From: Streptomyces iconiensis
Lineage (GTDB): Bacteria; Actinomycetota; Actinomycetes; Streptomycetales; Streptomycetaceae
Assembly: GCF_028657195.3 (NCBI RefSeq)
Contig: NZ_JANCPR020000049.1
Coordinates: 1-64,000, forward strand
Direction of reading: 5' to 3'
DNA: 64,000 nucleotides
In this document: piece by piece, positions 49,514 through 62,753 of the stretch
How positions within the stretch are numbered: the first letter of the stretch is position 1
Layout of the letters: every line of letters begins with the position of its first letter
Made by a program: the position numbers and the translations under genes
The notes under the pieces: model-generated
Databases searched by the model: none
What the model was told of the DNA's origin: nothing
What the model saw: only the letters and a program-made list of their open reading frames with translations

Positions 49514-52500
49514 TCAGTTCTGGGGCGGGCTGACCATGGCGGTGAGCACGGTGCGCCAGTCCTCGTCGGGTTGCGGGAGCAGCGCCGCGGCGAGCAGGCC
49601 GGTGCCGTAGTGCCAGTGGTGGTCCAGGTCGCGGGGGAACTGCGCGGCGTGCCGTACAGGGGAGGTGCTGCCCAGCAGCCGGGTCAGTTCGGCGGCGAGG
49701 TCGGGCCACGCCAGGTGGCCGCCGACCGCGTTGGCCACGCCGTGCGCCGGCTGGTCCAGGCAGGCGGTCAGTGCACGGGCCAGCGCCGCTGCGTGCACCC
49801 ACGGCGCCCCGTACCAACCGTGCGGCCCGTGCTGCGGATCGGGCAGGGCCAGCGGTTCCCCGGCGAGTGCGGACTGGAACAGGGCGCCGGTCGCTCCCCA
49901 GCGCAACTGGTCGCGCAGCCGGTCGTGCGGGCCCCAGACCAGCGGTGCGCGTACCGCCGATGCCCCGCCGCGGCCCTCGGTGCCCGCGGCGTTCAGCAGC
50001 ATCCGTTCGCAGTCGAGCTTGGCCTGCCCGTAGGCGCTCAACCGCCCCTGGCTGGGCGCTCCTTCGGCGACCTCGGCGGCTTCCGGCTGCCCGTAGGCGT
50101 CCACGCTGCTGACGAAGACGAACGGTCCGCTGTGCCAGGCGTCGACCAGGGCGCGCATGGCGGCGCGGTCCACCTCGGGTGCGGTGAAGGTGCACGCCGA
50201 GTGGATCACGGCGTCGGCGCCCCGCGCGGCGGCGCGCAGGCTGTCGAGGTCGGCAAGGTCGCCTTCGACGACCTCGATCCCCTCGCCGGCGACCCGGTGT
50301 GCCGACTCCGGGCGCGTCAGTGCGCGCACCGGGCGGCCCTGGGCGGCCAGTTCACGGAGTACGAACGCGCCCACTCCACCCGTGCCGCCGGTGACCAGGA
50401 CCGTTCCGGGGCGGCTGCGGTTGCGGCTGCCGGTGGTCCGGGTCGGTGCCGAGGGCGCGGCTGCGGCCTCGCGTTCGGCCTCACGCTCCTCCAGCAGGGT
50501 GGCCAGGGCCCGTGGTGTGCGCCGTTCCATGATGTCCAGGCCGGTCAGCGGCAGCCGCAGCCGGGTGCGGAGCCGTTCGGCGAGCTGGACGGCGACGAGG
50601 GAGTGCCCGCCGAGGACGAAGAAGTCGTCGTCGGGGCCCGGACGTTGGCCGAGCGTGTCGGCGAATGCCTCAAGGACGGTTGAGACGCCCGGTCCTTCCG
50701 GGGGCGTCGGTCCTTCCGGCGCCGTCCGTACGTCGGGTGCCGTCCGTACGTCGGACGGACCGGGTGCTGCCGGGGCCGGGGCCGGGGCGCCCGGTAGCCG
50801 GGCCGCGTCGACCGCGCCGTGCGGCGTGCGCGGCAGCGCGTCGAGCAGGGTGACCGCCACCGGAACACGGGAGGCCACGAGGTGATCGCGCAGGTGCGCG
50901 CGCAACTGGACAGGAGAGGTGCCGCCGACGCCGTGCAGTACCGCGTACGCCAGCAGCGGCCGGCCCGGACTGTCCAGCACCGTGGCCTCGGAGACCTCCG
51001 GGTGACCGAGCAGGCACGCCTCGGTGGGGTGGAGGGAACGGGCGGACTCCGTACGTTCCGTCAGGCGGGTGCCGGGCAGCCGGGACAGGGGCAGCGCGGG
51101 CTCGTCGACCACGGCTGCCAGCAACTCGCTGAAGGCGCCCAGCAGTTGCTCCCCGTCCTGCGGTGCGAGGGCGGTACGGCTGTGCTGAAGCAGGCACTGA
51201 GGGCTGTCGGTGTCCTCAAGCAGGAAGGACAGGTCGAACTTGGCGGTGCCCAGGTCGACCTCGGCCGGCTCGGCCGAGGTTCCGGGCAGACGCAGCGCGG
51301 TCGGGGCGCGCAGTACGTCGGCGGTGACGCCCACCAGCGGCTCGCCGCTCTCGCCGCGTGCCGCGGCGCCGAGGCGTTCCACGATCAGGTCGAAGGGGAC
51401 GTCGCGGTGGCGCTGCGCCTCCAGCAGCGCTTCGCGTACCCGCCCCAGCAGCTCGCCGAAGCCTGGGTCGCCGGAGGCATCCACGCGCAGCGGAAGGGTG
51501 TTGACGCACAGCCCGACGAGGCCGCGCATCGCGCTGCCCTCGCGGTGGCTGCTGGCGCAGCCGATGACCAGGTCGCTCTCGCCCGTCGCGCGACGCAGGG
51601 TGGCGAAGGCCGCGGTGAGGACCACCGTGAACAGGGTGGCCCGGTGCTGCTGCCCGAGCCGGCGCAGTCCGTCGCACACCGCCGGCGCCAGCGGCGCCGT
51701 GTGGGTGTGGCCGCGCCGCCCTTCCGTGGCCGTGACTCCGGCTCCGGCTGTGGTTGCGGCTCCGGTCGCGGTTGCGGTCGCGGTTGCCGGAGTGGGTTCG
51801 GGCCGGGGGAGTGCGAGGGGGCGTGCTCCGGCCAGCCGGGCGCTCCAGTGGTCCAGCCCGGCCTTGAGCCGTTCGCCGCCGGCCTGCTCGCGGCGGGCCA
51901 GGTCGGCGTACTGGGGCGGCGCGGGGAGCGCGGCCGGCCGGCCGTCCTGTGCGGCGGCGTAGAGCGTAGCCAGCTCGGTGGCGATCACCTCCAACGAGGC
52001 ACCGTCCACCGCGATGTGATGCAGCGTCAGCGAGACGGTGTGATCCGCGGGGCCGTGCCGCAGCACCAGGGCACGCAGTACGGGCCCTGTGGCGAGGTCG
52101 AACGGGCGGCTCGCCTCCTCCCGCAGCAGCCCGGCTCCCGGACCGGGCGCCTCGACCACGGGCACAGGTACCGGCGCCGGATCGGTGACGTCCTGGTAGG
52201 GCTCGCCGTCCCGCACCAGGTAGCGGGTGCGCAGCACCTCGTGCCGGCCGACCAGGGCGGTCAGTGCCGTGCCGAGCGCCTCGATGTCGAGCGGGCCGCG
52301 GAACCGGGTGGCGAACGGTACGTGGTAGCCGGCGCCGCCCTGGCCGAGGCGGTCCATCAGCCACATGCGGTGCTGGGCACGGCTCAGCTGCGCCGGTCCC
52401 GTGGCGGCCGGGACCGCCTCGGCGCCGCCGGTGGCCCCGGTGCCGCCGGTGGCCTGTGCGGGGTTTCCCGCACGGGCGCGGGCAGCGCGCAGCAGCGCCT

Positions 52501-52564
52501 CCTGGCGGGCCGCGGTGGCGGTGGTGGCGGTGGTGCGGGGACGGTGGGCTTCAGTGCTGGCCAT
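49514..52564 (-). CDS. NRPS: C - adenylation remnant - T - SDR terminal domain
   Basis: A 1016-residue protein. The condensation domain (about 55-480) has LHHIAVDG (His182-His183, Asp187-Gly188) and VIGCASSHRE/VGLCVNTLPLR. It is followed not by a full A domain but by a piece resembling only the C-terminal A subdomain (EACLLGHPEVSEATVL...LPRTPHGAVDAARL), in which the catalytic A10 Lys is Ala. A T domain (DDFFVLGGHSLVAVQL) and an NAD(P)-binding extended SDR (VLVTGGTGGVGAFVLREL from about residue 717; FVFVSSVDAYG; SAYGQAKLDCERML) complete it. The SDR may release the product reductively, though it is shorter than typical NRPS R domains. CGGAGG precedes the ATG; the start overlaps the upstream gene by 14 nt. 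Confidence 0.85.
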   Translation of the reverse strand: MASTEAHRPRTTATTATAARQEALLRAARARAGNPAQATGGTGATGGAEAVPAATGPAQLSRAQHRMWLMDRLGQGGAGYHVPFATRFRGPLDIEALGTALTALVGRHEVLRTRYLVRDGEPYQDVTDPAPVPVPVVEAPGPGAGLLREEASRPFDLATGPVLRALVLRHGPADHTVSLTLHHIAVDGASLEVIATELATLYAAAQDGRPAALPAPPQYADLARREQAGGERLKAGLDHWSARLAGARPLALPRPEPTPATATATATGAATTAGAGVTATEGRRGHTHTAPLAPAVCDGLRRLGQQHRATLFTVVLTAAFATLRRATGESDLVIGCASSHREGSAMRGLVGLCVNTLPLRVDASGDPGFGELLGRVREALLEAQRHRDVPFDLIVERLGAAARGESGEPLVGVTADVLRAPTALRLPGTSAEPAEVDLGTAKFDLSFLLEDTDSPQCLLQHSRTALAPQDGEQLLGAFSELLAAVVDEPALPLSRLPGTRLTERTESARSLHPTEACLLGHPEVSEATVLDSPGRPLLAYAVLHGVGGTSPVQLRAHLRDHLVASRVPVAVTLLDALPRTPHGAVDAARLPGAPAPAPAAPGPSDVRTAPDVRTAPEGPTPPEGPGVSTVLEAFADTLGQRPGPDDDFFVLGGHSLVAVQLAERLRTRLRLPLTGLDIMERRTPRALATLLEEREAEREAAAAPSAPTRTTGSRNRSRPGTVLVTGGTGGVGAFVLRELAAQGRPVRALTRPESAHRVAGEGIEVVEGDLADLDSLRAAARGADAVIHSACTFTAPEVDRAAMRALVDAWHSGPFVFVSSVDAYGQPEAAEVAEGAPSQGRLSAYGQAKLDCERMLLNAAGTEGRGGASAVRAPLVWGPHDRLRDQLRWGATGALFQSALAGEPLALPDPQHGPHGWYGAPWVHAAALARALTACLDQPAHGVANAVGGHLAWPDLAAELTRLLGSTSPVRHAAQFPRDLDHHWHYGTGLLAAALLPQPDEDWRTVLTAMVSPPQN

Positions 52565-54431
52565 CGGTGTCCTCCGGCAGTGCGTCGGGCGCGGGGTCGC
52601 CGTGGGCGTCGGGCGCCGGAGCGCCGTGGGCTTCGGCCAGGGGGTCGCCGTGCGTTGCGAGCAGCGAACGTTCCACGAGTGCGGCCTGTCCGGCCACGGT
52701 GGGGTTGGCGAAGAAGTCGGCGAGCGGTATCTCCACGCCGAGGGCCTCGCGGAGGTCGTCCACGACGGCCAGGACGAGGAGGGAGTGCCCGCCCAGGGCG
52801 AGGAAGTCGGCGTCGGGTGCCGTCACTTCACACTCCAGGCTGTGGCTCCAGACCTCGGCCACGGCCTGCTCGATCGGGGACAGCGCGGCGGAAACGGGCG
52901 ATACGGGGGCCTGCCCCGGGGCGCTCTCGGCCAGGGCGCGGCGGTCGACCTTGCCCGAGGCGGTCAGCGGCAGCCGGTCGACCACCACCCATTCCTCCGG
53001 TACGAGATGGGCGGGGAGCTGCTCGGTGAGGCGGGCGCGCAGTGCCTCGGGCCGGGGCGAGGTGTGCTCGGCGGGAACGAGGAAGGCGGTCAGCCGGGCG
53101 TCCTCGCTGGAGATGCGGCGCACCGTCACCGCGGCGTCGTCCACCTCCGGCTGGGCACGCAGCGCGTGTTCGATCTCGCCGGGCTCGATGCGGAAGCCGC
53201 GGACCTTCACCTGGTCGTCGGTGCGCCCATGGAAGTCCAGGGTGCCGTCAGCGCGTGCCGTGACCAGGTCGCCTGTGCGGTACAGGCGCCCGTGCCCGGG
53301 GTGCTGGACGAAGCGTTCCGCCGTCAGCTCGGGCTGGGCGACATACCCGGCGGCCAGCCGGGGGCCGCCGATCCACAGCTCGCCGCGTGCTCCGCCGGGA
53401 ACCGGCTGCCCGTGCGCGTCAAGGACATGCGCTGTGGCCCCGGCCACGGGGCGGCCGATGGGCGGAGGCGCGTCGCAGTCGGCGTCGGTGACGCGGTGCG
53501 CCGTGGCGAAGGTGGCGGTCTCGGTCGGCCCGTAGCCGTTGACCAGCTCCAGCCACGGAACGGCGCGCAGCACGGTGCGGGCGTGCTCGGCGGAGAGCGC
53601 CTCGCCGCCGACGACCACGGTGCGCAGCACCTGGAACAGCCGGGAGCGGCGGGCGGCGAGCTGGTGGAAGAGCGCGGTGGTGAAGAACGCGACGGTGGCG
53701 CCGTGCTGCTCCACGGTGCGCGCCAGGTCCTCGAGCGAGGGGCGCGGGGCCGTACAGACGACCACGGCTGCCCCGTTGGCCAGCGCGGTCCAGATCTCGA
53801 AGGTGGAGGCGTCGAATGTGGCAGGGGAGTGGAACAGCACCCGGTCGCGCGGTCCGACCGTGACATAGCCGGGCGCGGTGACCAGGTCGGCGATGCCGCG
53901 ATGGGTGACAGCGACGCCCTTGGGGCGCCCGGTGGAGCCGGAGGTGAACATCACCATGGCCGGGGCGTCCGGCTGGTGGGCGACCCGGGGCGGCTCCGGC
54001 ACCTCAGCCGCGCCGGGCGGCACCAGGTCGCCACCGGGCAGCTCCAGGACCTGTTCGGCGGGGATGCCCGCCGCCTCCAGCAGCTGCTTGTCCCCGCAGA
54101 CCACCTCGGCCCGCGCGTCGGCGAGCACCGTGGCGGTACGCGGACGCGGGTGGGCCGCGTCCAGCGGAACGCAGACGGCCCCGGCCTGCCACAGGGCGAG
54201 TTGGGCGACGACGGTACGGGCCGAACGGGCGGTGAGCAGGCCGACCGCGTCCCCGGGGCGCACCCCGCGGTCACGTAGCGTGGCGGTCAAGTGCCCTGCT
54301 GCGGCGACCAGTTGGGCGTAGGTGAGTGCGGTGTCGCCGTCCACGACGGCGAGGGCCTGCGGGCAGTTGGAGGCGTGGCGGGCCACCAGCGCGGGCAGGC
54401 CGCCGGAGTGGTGGGCGGTGTCGGCGGGCAC
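52551..54431 (-). CDS. NRPS adenylation-thiolation protein (A-T), Val/aliphatic-like code
   Basis: A 626-residue A-T didomain. A3 MVMFTSGSTGRPKGVAVTH, A4 FDASTFEIWTALANG, A5 VNGYGPTETATFATAH, A7 RLYRTGDLV, A8 GRTDDQVKVRGFRIEPGEIE, and A10 LPLTASGKVDRRAL are intact; the T domain is DFLALGGHSLLVLAVV. Reading the ten specificity positions against GrsA by eye gives D-A-F-F-V-G-G-T-F-K, close to the valine code DAFWIGGTFK, so a small branched aliphatic residue is a reasonable guess. GTG is chosen because AGGAGGAG lies 7 nt upstream. No condensation domain is attached; the next gene supplies one. Confidence 0.88.
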   Translation of the reverse strand: MPADTAHHSGGLPALVARHASNCPQALAVVDGDTALTYAQLVAAAGHLTATLRDRGVRPGDAVGLLTARSARTVVAQLALWQAGAVCVPLDAAHPRPRTATVLADARAEVVCGDKQLLEAAGIPAEQVLELPGGDLVPPGAAEVPEPPRVAHQPDAPAMVMFTSGSTGRPKGVAVTHRGIADLVTAPGYVTVGPRDRVLFHSPATFDASTFEIWTALANGAAVVVCTAPRPSLEDLARTVEQHGATVAFFTTALFHQLAARRSRLFQVLRTVVVGGEALSAEHARTVLRAVPWLELVNGYGPTETATFATAHRVTDADCDAPPPIGRPVAGATAHVLDAHGQPVPGGARGELWIGGPRLAAGYVAQPELTAERFVQHPGHGRLYRTGDLVTARADGTLDFHGRTDDQVKVRGFRIEPGEIEHALRAQPEVDDAAVTVRRISSEDARLTAFLVPAEHTSPRPEALRARLTEQLPAHLVPEEWVVVDRLPLTASGKVDRRALAESAPGQAPVSPVSAALSPIEQAVAEVWSHSLECEVTAPDADFLALGGHSLLVLAVVDDLREALGVEIPLADFFANPTVAGQAALVERSLLATHGDPLAEAHGAPAPDAHGDPAPDALPEDTDGQH

Positions 54432-54498
54432 GGGGTGTCTCCTCCTGGGAGGTACGGGGGTGCGGGATCGGGACCGGTCGGAGAGGGGTGACACCACG

Positions 54499-56438
54499 TC
54501 AACTCCCGTATGCGGCAAGGCGCTTGTCCATCAGCGCCGCGATGCCGCGCAGATCGGGCTGACGCAGCAGCTCGGGCGCGCGCAGCCGCACACCGCAGGA
54601 GTCCTGGAGGGCGGCGAGCAGCCGTGCGGCGGCCAGTGAGGTGCCTCCGGACTCGGTGAAGTGGGCGTCGAGCCCGAGCCGCGGGAGACCGAGCAGGTCC
54701 CGGCAGAGCCGCAGCACCAACTGCTCGCTCGCGCTGCCCGCCGCTTCCTCGGCGCCCGCAGGGTCATCGGCGTTTCCCGTGTTCTCGGCGTTCTCCGTGC
54801 CCTGCGCGTCACCCGCGGCGGGTGCGGGCGGTGCGCTCTCCGCGGCCAGCAGCGCCGGGCGGTCCACCTTGCCGTTGGCGTCCAGCGGATAGCCCTCGAC
54901 CACCCGGACCACGGCGGGCACCGCCTGCTGCGGCAGCCAGTCCCGCACCCCCGGCAGCAGATCGGGTCCCGTGGGCGCGGCTCCGGGCGCGGGCAGCACG
55001 AACGCGAGGAGCTGTGTCACGCCCTGCACCGTCGACCGGGCGGCGACCACGGCGCGGCGCACCCGCGGATCGTGCTCGAACGCGGCCTCGACCTCGGCGG
55101 GTTCGATGCGTACTCCGCCCACCTTGACCTGGTCGTCCAGGCGTCCCAGGAACTCCAGCTGCCCGTCGGCCCGCATCAGCGCCCGGTCCCCTGTGCGGTA
55201 CAGACGCCCGTGCTCGGGGTGGTGCGCGAAGCGCTCCGCCGTCAGTTCCGGGTCCAGGTAGCCCAGGGCCAGGCAGGTGCCGCCGATGCGCAGCTCGCCG
55301 GGCTCGCCCCGGGGGACGGTGTGCCCTTCGGCGTCGGTGACGCAGAGGGTGGCTCCGGCGACGGGGTGCCCGATGGGCGGTGCCCCGTCCAGCTCCGACG
55401 GTTCCGCGCCGTGCATGGCGTAGGCGCTGCTGACGACGGTGGCCTCGGCGGGACCGTAGGCGTTGTGCACCACAGCGGTGACATCCGGGCCCGGACGGCG
55501 GCGCAGCCGGTCACCGCCCACGTACACGTGGCGCAGCGCCAGGCCGGTCGGCCAGGGCCGGTCCAGCAGCGGTTCGAGCATCGGCGTGGCGGAGACGCAC
55601 ACGGTGACGCCCGCGTCCCGCCACCAGTCGGTGAGCGCGCTCGGGTCCCAGCGCACCGCGTCGGGTGCGACCTGGAGGGAGGCACCGCAACTGAGCGCCG
55701 CCCACAGCTCCAGTACGTGCGGGTCGAAAGCGACGCCGATGAGCAGGCTGTGCCGGTCGTCCTGGGTCAGCGCGGTGCGGGCGCGGTGCCAGCGCAGCAG
55801 CGTACCGAGGGAACGTTCCCCGACGGCGACGGCCTTCGGGGTGCCGGTCGAGCCCGAGGTGAGCACCGCGTACCAGGTGCCGGCCGGCGCGGTACGCGCT
55901 TCGGGCGCCGGGGTGGTGAAAGCGGCGACGGCGGTGGCGGCGGCGTTCGCACCCTCGGCGGGTACGGGCAGCGCGCGCTGCTCGGCGTCCCGGTGCTCGT
56001 CCGGCAGCAGTTCGGGGTCGCCGATCAGGCAGGTCACCCGCAGGCCGCGGGTGGCGGCTGCCAGCCGCCGCTCGCCGGGGCGCGGCCCGAGGGGCAGGTA
56101 GACGGCGCCGATCCTGGCGAGCCCGATGGCCACGGCGACCAGCGCGGCGGAGCGGTCCAGCAGTACGCCGACGAGGTCGCCGGGAGCGACCCGGTCGCGC
56201 AGTGCGTCCGCGACGGCCGTGGCTGCGGCGTCCAGTTCGGCATAGCTCCAGCTGTGCTCGCCGTCACCGACGGCGAGCGCCTGCGGGGTGCTCCGCACCC
56301 AGCTCTCGTACCAGGCGAGGGGCGTCTCTCCGGTGCCCGGCGCCTCGGGAGCGGGCCCGCCGTGGATCACGCTGGGCAGCGGGGCGCTCTCCGGCGCGGT
56401 GCGGGGGGCGGAAGGTAAGGGGGTGCGTACGGACTCGG

Positions 56439-56442
<4 letters not shown>
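54499..56442 (-). CDS. NRPS adenylation-thiolation protein (A-T), unassigned code
   Basis: A 647-residue A-T didomain. A3 YAVLTSGSTGTPKAVAVGE, A4 GVAFDPHVLELWAALSCG, A5 HNAYGPAEATVVSS, A7 RLYRTGDRAL, A8 GRLDDQVKVGGVRIEPAEVE, A10 YPLDANGKVDRPAL; the T domain is HFTESGGTSLAAARLL. By-eye specificity positions read D-P-L-V-Y-G-A-V-V-K, which I cannot assign. Codon 9 is TTA (bldA). The ATG overlaps the C-A-T stop by four bases (ATGA). The start of the next A-T gene is 67 nt downstream. Confidence 0.88.
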
Positions 56443-59708
<3,266 letters not shown>

Positions 59709-59838
59709 CGGCTATTCCTCGGGTAGTTGGGCATGGTCGGTCGGTCCCGTCCGGGCACGGTCGGCCCCGTCGGGCACAGGCGGTCCCGGACCGGGCGCGC
59801 GGTCGCGCTGCCGGCCCGTAACCTGGCTCGGGTGAACG

Positions 59839-61293
59839 TCAGTTGGGCGCCGGGGTCGGCGGCTGCCCGGTCGACGCCTGGGTGGGAGACAGCTGGTCGC
59901 GCAGTACGCCGGTCAGCTCGGCGAACGCGTCAGTGGCGGCGGCGTCGTCCAGGAACGCGCGGTCCCACACCATCCGCACCAGCAGGTCCGTCCCGTGTGT
60001 GACGGACACGGCGAAGGGCGCCCGCACCGGGCGGCCGTCGACGTGCACCTCGCGCCCTGTGCGGGTGCCGAGGCGCAGCGGGGGCCGGCGCCGCGCGTCC
60101 TCGACGGTGAGGAGGCCGTCCAGGCCACCGGACCACGCGGCCCCTGCCGCACGGGCGGCATGCACCACTTCGTCGAACGGGGTGTCGGCCCGGTCCAGGT
60201 CGTCCCACCAGGCGGCGGACAGCGCGTCAAGGCCGTTCGCGGCAGGGGAAGTTGAGTCAGCGGAGATTGAGGTGGGTCCCGCATCGGCAGGTCCCGTAGC
60301 GGCGGGGAAGACCACGGTGTTGAGGAAGCAGCCGAGCACGTCCGGCGCTGCGGCGGGCCGTCCGCCCCACGGGTAGCCCAGCGGGGAGACGCCCTCGTGG
60401 CCGTACAGGGCGTGCGCTGCGGCCGTACAGGCGCCGAGCAGCGCGGGGAACGGCACCTGGCGGTCACCCGACGTCAGCCGCAGCTCGGCCGCGCCGGTCG
60501 GCAGCGCGGTCGGGGCCGGCAGCGCGCCGGTACCGCTGGTACGCGCGACTGCCGCACTGCGTACGGCGCGCAGCCGCCCGCCCCAGTGGGCCAGTGCCTG
60601 CGCGCTGCTGGCCCGGTCCTCGGCGGCGAGCTGCAGCAGCACGGCCTCCCGGTAGGCGGCGATCCCCTCTTCGGCCCGGCTTCGCGGCACATCGGCAGGA
60701 CCGAGCCCGTCCGCGTAGGCGGCGCCCAGCTCTTCGGTGATCCGGGCCAGTGACTGGCCGTCACACGCGGCGTGGTCCAGCGCGACCGCCAGGACTTCCT
60801 CCTCCGTGCCTGACCCGTCCCCCGCTCCGTCCCCCGACCCGTCGGCCGGTCCGCCGTCGGCCAGGAACAGCCGCAGCGGAGAGCCCTGTGCCTGCCAGCC
60901 CCTCAGGGTGCGGCGCAGCGCGGCGGCGGCGTTTTCGCCGGGCCTCAACGGGACCCGCCGCACGGGCACTTCGGGTGCCGCCAGGCGCTGTACGGGCGTG
61001 CCGCGTACGACCTCAGCGCGGGCCCGCAGCGCGGGGTGCAGCGCGGCGAGGTACCCGGCGGCTGCGCTCAGCCGCGGCAGGTCCACCGTGGAACGGGGGA
61101 AGGCGAAGAAGAGCGGGACGACATCGGGCCGCCCCTGCGGGTCGAGCGAGCGGACCAGAATGAACCGCCGCTGGGCACCGGTGACGGGAAGGAGCCCCGC
61201 CGAACCGCCGACGGCGCCGGTGTCGGCCTCGGCGTCGGCCTCGGCGATCCGGTGGTACCGGGCGAGGTACTGGGCCGTGATGCTGTGCTGCAC
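59839..61293 (-). CDS. Stand-alone condensation-domain protein
   Basis: A 484-residue protein with the NRPS C-domain fold and no A or T domain. LLPVTGAQRRFILVRSLDP is the C1 region and the C3 motif is ALDHAACDGQSLA: Asp173-His174...Asp178-Gly179, i.e. the catalytic second His and the DG are kept while the first His is Asp. PWGGRPAAAPDVLGCFLNTVVFP is the C5-like region. It could condense a free amine or acyl donor with a carrier-bound residue. GTG start with AGAGGA upstream. It lies between the exporter and C-A-T genes. Confidence 0.82.
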   Translation of the reverse strand: MQHSITAQYLARYHRIAEADAEADTGAVGGSAGLLPVTGAQRRFILVRSLDPQGRPDVVPLFFAFPRSTVDLPRLSAAAGYLAALHPALRARAEVVRGTPVQRLAAPEVPVRRVPLRPGENAAAALRRTLRGWQAQGSPLRLFLADGGPADGSGDGAGDGSGTEEEVLAVALDHAACDGQSLARITEELGAAYADGLGPADVPRSRAEEGIAAYREAVLLQLAAEDRASSAQALAHWGGRLRAVRSAAVARTSGTGALPAPTALPTGAAELRLTSGDRQVPFPALLGACTAAAHALYGHEGVSPLGYPWGGRPAAAPDVLGCFLNTVVFPAATGPADAGPTSISADSTSPAANGLDALSAAWWDDLDRADTPFDEVVHAARAAGAAWSGGLDGLLTVEDARRRPPLRLGTRTGREVHVDGRPVRAPFAVSVTHGTDLLVRMVWDRAFLDDAAATDAFAELTGVLRDQLSPTQASTGQPPTPAPN

Positions 61294-61396
61294 GTGGTCC
61301 TCTCAACGGGGCGCGGCCGGTCAACGGGCGCGGTCCAACGGGGCGCGGCCCCCAGCGAATACGCGTGACACGGATCCGCGGCGGCTCGTTCTCTCC

Positions 61397-61440
61397 GGGC
61401 GACGGGCGACGGGCGACGGGCGACGGGCGACGGGCGACGG
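61397..61440 (+). repeat. 7-bp perfect tandem repeat next to the exporter stop
   Basis: Six perfect GGGCGAC units (61397-61438) plus two bases end directly at the exporter's stop codon (61441). The 147-nt gap to the condensation gene also holds degenerate AACGGGGCGCGG repeats and nothing else recognisable. Confidence 0.9.
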
Positions 61441-62745
61441 TCAGGAGGTGGACGCGGGGGCCGGCGCGGGGTCTTCGCCCGTGGGGGCATCCGGCTGAGG
61501 TTCCGGCAGGTCCCGCATCCGCCGCAGCGGCGAGAGCAGCAGCGGCAGCGGAACGGCGAGGAAGCCGAGCGCGCACACCCATACGGCGGCCCGCGCCCCG
61601 AAGCCGCTCGCGAGGGCGCCGCCGGCCAGTGCGCCGAGCGGCATGGTGCCCCAGACCAGGAAGCGGACGGTGGCGTTCATCCGGCCCAGCAGGGCGGGCG
61701 GACACAGCGTCTGCCGGAAGCTGACCTGGGCGACGTTGTAGACGACGGCGCCGAAGAAGACGACGGCTGAGCCGACAGCGAACCACACCGCCGCCGCGCC
61801 CGATCCCGCCAGCGGCCACAGCACGGCGAACGGTCCGGTGGCCAGCGCGGAGAGCCAGATGATCCTCGCCTGGCCGAGGCGGCGGGCCAGCCGCCCCGCA
61901 CACAGTGCTCCGGTGAGCCCGCCGACGGCCGAGGCCGAGAGCATCAGCCCGATGGCGGCGGGCGGCAGGTGCAGCACCCGGACCAGGAAGACGGTCTGCA
62001 CAGCCAGCAGCAGCGCGGAGAAGAAGTTCCCGAGTCCGGTGGTGACGACGATGGCCCGCAGCAGCGGCTGGCGCAGTACGAAGCCGAGTCCTTCGCCGAT
62101 CTCCTTGCGCAGCGAGGCCCCGGGCGCCGGCGGCGCCGGAGCGGGTTCGCGGTCCTTGATGCCCAGCAGGCACAGGGCCGAGATGGCGTAGCCGACCGCG
62201 TCGGCGACGATCGCCAGATGGGCCCCGAGGACCTGCACCAGGCCACCGCCCAGTCCCGGTCCTGTCACCTGCGCCGAGGAGCGCACGGTCTCCAGCGCGC
62301 CGTTCCCCTCCACCAGCCGCTCCTTGGGCAGCAGATGGGGCAGATAGCTCTGGTGGGCGACGTCGAAGAAGACGGTGGCCACTCCGGTGACGAGGGCCAC
62401 GAGGTAGAGCTGGGCCATGGTCAGTGCACCGGCCGCGGCTGCCAGCGGCACGCTGGCCATCGTCACGGCCCGCACCATGTCGGCACGGATGAGCACCGGC
62501 AGCTTGCGCATCCGGTCGACCCAGGCCCCGGCCGGCAGGCCGACGAGAAGGAATGCGGCGGTCTCCGCCGCGGTCAGCAGCCCCACCTGGAACGCGGAAG
62601 CGTGGAGTTCGAGCAGGGCAACCAACGGCAGTGCGACCAGGGTGACTTGCGCGCCGACCTGACTCGCGGCAGCGCCGGACAACAGAAACCGGAAGTCGCG
62701 CTGACGCAGGAGGCCGCCGGCCCGTGCCTGGTGAAGGGTGCTCAT
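61441..62745 (-). CDS. MFS exporter (EntS/DHA3-like), cluster-associated
   Basis: A 434-residue, 12-TM MFS protein of the EntS/MFS_3 type often used for siderophore or peptide export. LLRQRDFRFLLSGAAASQVGAQVTLVALPLVALLEL is TM1 with the family start; LPAGAWVDRMRKLPVLIRADMVRA is the A-motif loop; VSFRQTLCPPALLGRMNATVRFLVWGTMPLGALAGGAL is the C-terminal hallmark. The ATG has no ribosome-binding site but sits at the expected transcription start of a TTGACT/TAAATG promoter, so the mRNA may be leaderless. It is the first gene of the NRPS cluster. Confidence 0.88.
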   Translation of the reverse strand: MSTLHQARAGGLLRQRDFRFLLSGAAASQVGAQVTLVALPLVALLELHASAFQVGLLTAAETAAFLLVGLPAGAWVDRMRKLPVLIRADMVRAVTMASVPLAAAAGALTMAQLYLVALVTGVATVFFDVAHQSYLPHLLPKERLVEGNGALETVRSSAQVTGPGLGGGLVQVLGAHLAIVADAVGYAISALCLLGIKDREPAPAPPAPGASLRKEIGEGLGFVLRQPLLRAIVVTTGLGNFFSALLLAVQTVFLVRVLHLPPAAIGLMLSASAVGGLTGALCAGRLARRLGQARIIWLSALATGPFAVLWPLAGSGAAAVWFAVGSAVVFFGAVVYNVAQVSFRQTLCPPALLGRMNATVRFLVWGTMPLGALAGGALASGFGARAAVWVCALGFLAVPLPLLLSPLRRMRDLPEPQPDAPTGEDPAPAPASTS

Positions 62746-62753
62746 GCGGAGGA

